Part shown: positions 4,475 through 5,788 of the stretch, piece after piece
Layout: each line of letters opens with the position of its first letter
Numbering within the stretch: position 1 is the first letter of the stretch
Source of the DNA: Turicibacter sp.
GTDB taxonomy: Bacteria; Bacillota; Bacilli; MOL361; Turicibacteraceae
Direction: 5' to 3'
DNA: 5,788 nucleotides
Assembly (NCBI GenBank): GCA_030531025.1
Contig: JAUMTV010000164.1
Location: forward strand, 1-5,788
The notes under the pieces: model-generated
Databases searched by the model: none
The model's input: the letters and a program-made list of their open reading frames with translations, nothing else
Told to the model about the DNA's origin: nothing
Position numbers and translations under genes: made by a program

Positions 4475-5788
4475 CTATTTCACCTCTCTATTTAAATCAA
4501 TGACAATTTCTACATTTAAGTTCATATCTGTCGTAACTTCAATAGTAAAGCTATCCTCATTTTTCTCTTTGATCATATAGTCTCCAAAAGAATCTTTAAC
4601 GATGCTAACGATACTATAATGATGCCCTTTAAATGCAGTTGGTAACTCAAATATCGCCTCGTTATTGACAGTTGATATATCTTCAAAAATGTATCTAGAT
4701 TTATGACTATTCACATCGAAACACGAATAGAGTGTAAGTTTTTCCTGATTTAAATCATTAACGAAATTATATTTGATTTCATCAGCAGATACATTCACCT
4801 CAGTACCTTCGCTTCCTAGAATAAAATCAAATTTTTTATTATTTTCTATTAGTTCTTGCCTAAATCCTTCACCAGAAGCCACTTTACCAGCTACATCTTC
4901 TTTTAGATGAGTAAATGTTTCGTTATTTACTTCATCAATAGTTTGTTTATAACTTTCAAAATCAGCTTTATTTACTTTTGTTTCTACCTGTGTGTCCACA
5001 TAGCTTTTACTAACTGTTGAATCGAACTTTTTATCAATAGTTTTTTTATATTCTTCAAAATCAGAATCATTCACTTTAGAATTTAACTGTTCGTTTAAAT
5101 AACCATTCTCTTGTTTTTGATCGTTTACAGCGGTAGCAATGGGACCACTACTTGTTGTAGACCTCTCAGCCTTACTAATCCCTGCTGCCTTATAGACTTC
5201 TGTCAAACCTCCGGCATACGTTAAACTTCGACTAGTCAATAAGGTATTAATAATAGCTCCTCTATTCCTAATGGTAATCGAATCACCGCATTGAACAGAG
5301 GCGTCTCCTTGCCATTTCATTTCGAATGGAATATAACTAATCTCTTTTATGGCGGTATAAATACGATCAATAACGGCTTCCGGTTCAAAACAAAGAGGAT
5401 TGTCACTAATGTAATAACCGTTCTCACCAGAACCTCTACTTGCTTGCATGCCGTTACAATCAATAGTTAATTCATCTACTTTTGATATCGTGAAAACTTT
5501 ATTAGTTAATGAGATGAAACGATCCGTTGAGATAGTTCGAGACAAATCAGTAGTTAAAGCAGCTTGCGTATGGCCTCTCAACTCATCATCAGGCTTACTG
5601 TCATTTATGAATTTATCTGTACTTGTATAGTTGTTAGTATTTTGAGCAGAAATGATTAAATTGAATATTTCAAGATTTCCGTCACGAGTAATACGCGCAT
5701 ACCCTCCAGCTAACTCCGCAACGTAAGACAATACCGTTCGCATAGTATAACTTGATAAATCTGGTTTGTCTTTCAATACATAATCACA
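4475..5788 (-). CDS. Phage tail protein, tail-endopeptidase (Tal) type, C-terminal part
   Basis: The frame is open to the right edge (codons for C-D-Y-V precede the TTG at 5776-5774), so the true start lies outside the window; 437 residues are visible. Numbering from that TTG, residues 11-38 (TMRTVLSYVAELAGGYARIT, then RDGNLEI) match the segment found in tail-associated endopeptidase or baseplate-hub proteins of Gram-positive siphophages. Residues 95-205 continue this beta-rich hub domain. Residues 215-315 are a helical, probably coiled-coil stalk with a 33-residue repeat: VNDSDFEEYKKTIDKKF (235-251) and VNKADFESYKQTIDEVN (268-284). Residues 325-433 form a beta-sandwich-like end domain. The protein would sit at the tail tip, linking tube and receptor-binding spike, and may help penetrate the wall. 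The peptidase part is not in view. The stop codon abuts the spike ATG. Confidence 0.8.
   Translation of the reverse strand, partial: CDYVLKDKPDLSSYTMRTVLSYVAELAGGYARITRDGNLEIFNLIISAQNTNNYTSTDKFINDSKPDDELRGHTQAALTTDLSRTISTDRFISLTNKVFTISKVDELTIDCNGMQASRGSGENGYYISDNPLCFEPEAVIDRIYTAIKEISYIPFEMKWQGDASVQCGDSITIRNRGAIINTLLTSRSLTYAGGLTEVYKAAGISKAERSTTSSGPIATAVNDQKQENGYLNEQLNSKVNDSDFEEYKKTIDKKFDSTVSKSYVDTQVETKVNKADFESYKQTIDEVNNETFTHLKEDVAGKVASGEGFRQELIENNKKFDFILGSEGTEVNVSADEIKYNFVNDLNQEKLTLYSCFDVNSHKSRYIFEDISTVNNEAIFELPTAFKGHHYSIVSIVKDSFGDYMIKEKNEDSFTIEVTTDMNLNVEIVIDLNREVK

Noticed and set aside
4380..4580. Plus-strand open frame across the spike/tail gene junction
   Set aside because: It spans two overlapping-context structural genes on the other strand and has no ribosome site or family pattern.
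5448..5630. Plus-strand open frame inside the tail protein gene
   Set aside because: Antisense shadow of a well-supported gene; no start signal.

Overview
The window is AT-rich and looks like the late tail-to-lysis part of a siphovirus prophage (or temperate phage) of a low-GC Gram-positive host. Strong AGGAGG-type ribosome binding sites, the tail protein and spike architecture, and the lysis genes point to Bacilli, most likely Lactobacillales (Enterococcus, Carnobacterium or Vagococcus type). The host genus is an inference; no marker here fixes it.

The phage genes run on the minus strand, so the order is read from high to low coordinates. First comes the C-terminal part of a tail protein of the tail-endopeptidase type (4475-5788, open at the right edge). 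It is followed with no gap by a 545-residue receptor-binding spike with a pectate-lyase-like beta-helix (2837-4474). At the left end is a compact lysis cassette: a one-TM coiled-coil BhlA/UviB-like protein (355-606), a three-TM holin (74-340) and the first 24 codons of an endolysin, probably an M23 peptidase (1-72). These three are coupled by gaps of 14 nt and 1 nt.

Between spike and lysis cassette lies an accessory stretch of about 2.2 kb. It holds a plus-strand gene of unknown function with its own promoter and terminator (2067-2762, a classic moron layout), two small divergent minus-strand genes (51 and 66 residues), a non-coding structured element (1531-1597), a 39-residue single-TM peptide gene with unusually strong inverted repeats (1350-1469), and a GIY-YIG nuclease-like gene (656-1231) with a possible promoter of its own. 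Two near-identical 23-nt direct repeats (1502-1524 and 2800-2822) bracket the stretch with the plus-strand gene and its two small neighbours, which suggests a 1.3-kb cassette that entered by recombination.

The best candidates for something undescribed are this bracketed moron cassette and the heavily structured small-peptide locus beside it. No tRNA, CRISPR array, transposase, integrase or complete att pair was seen.
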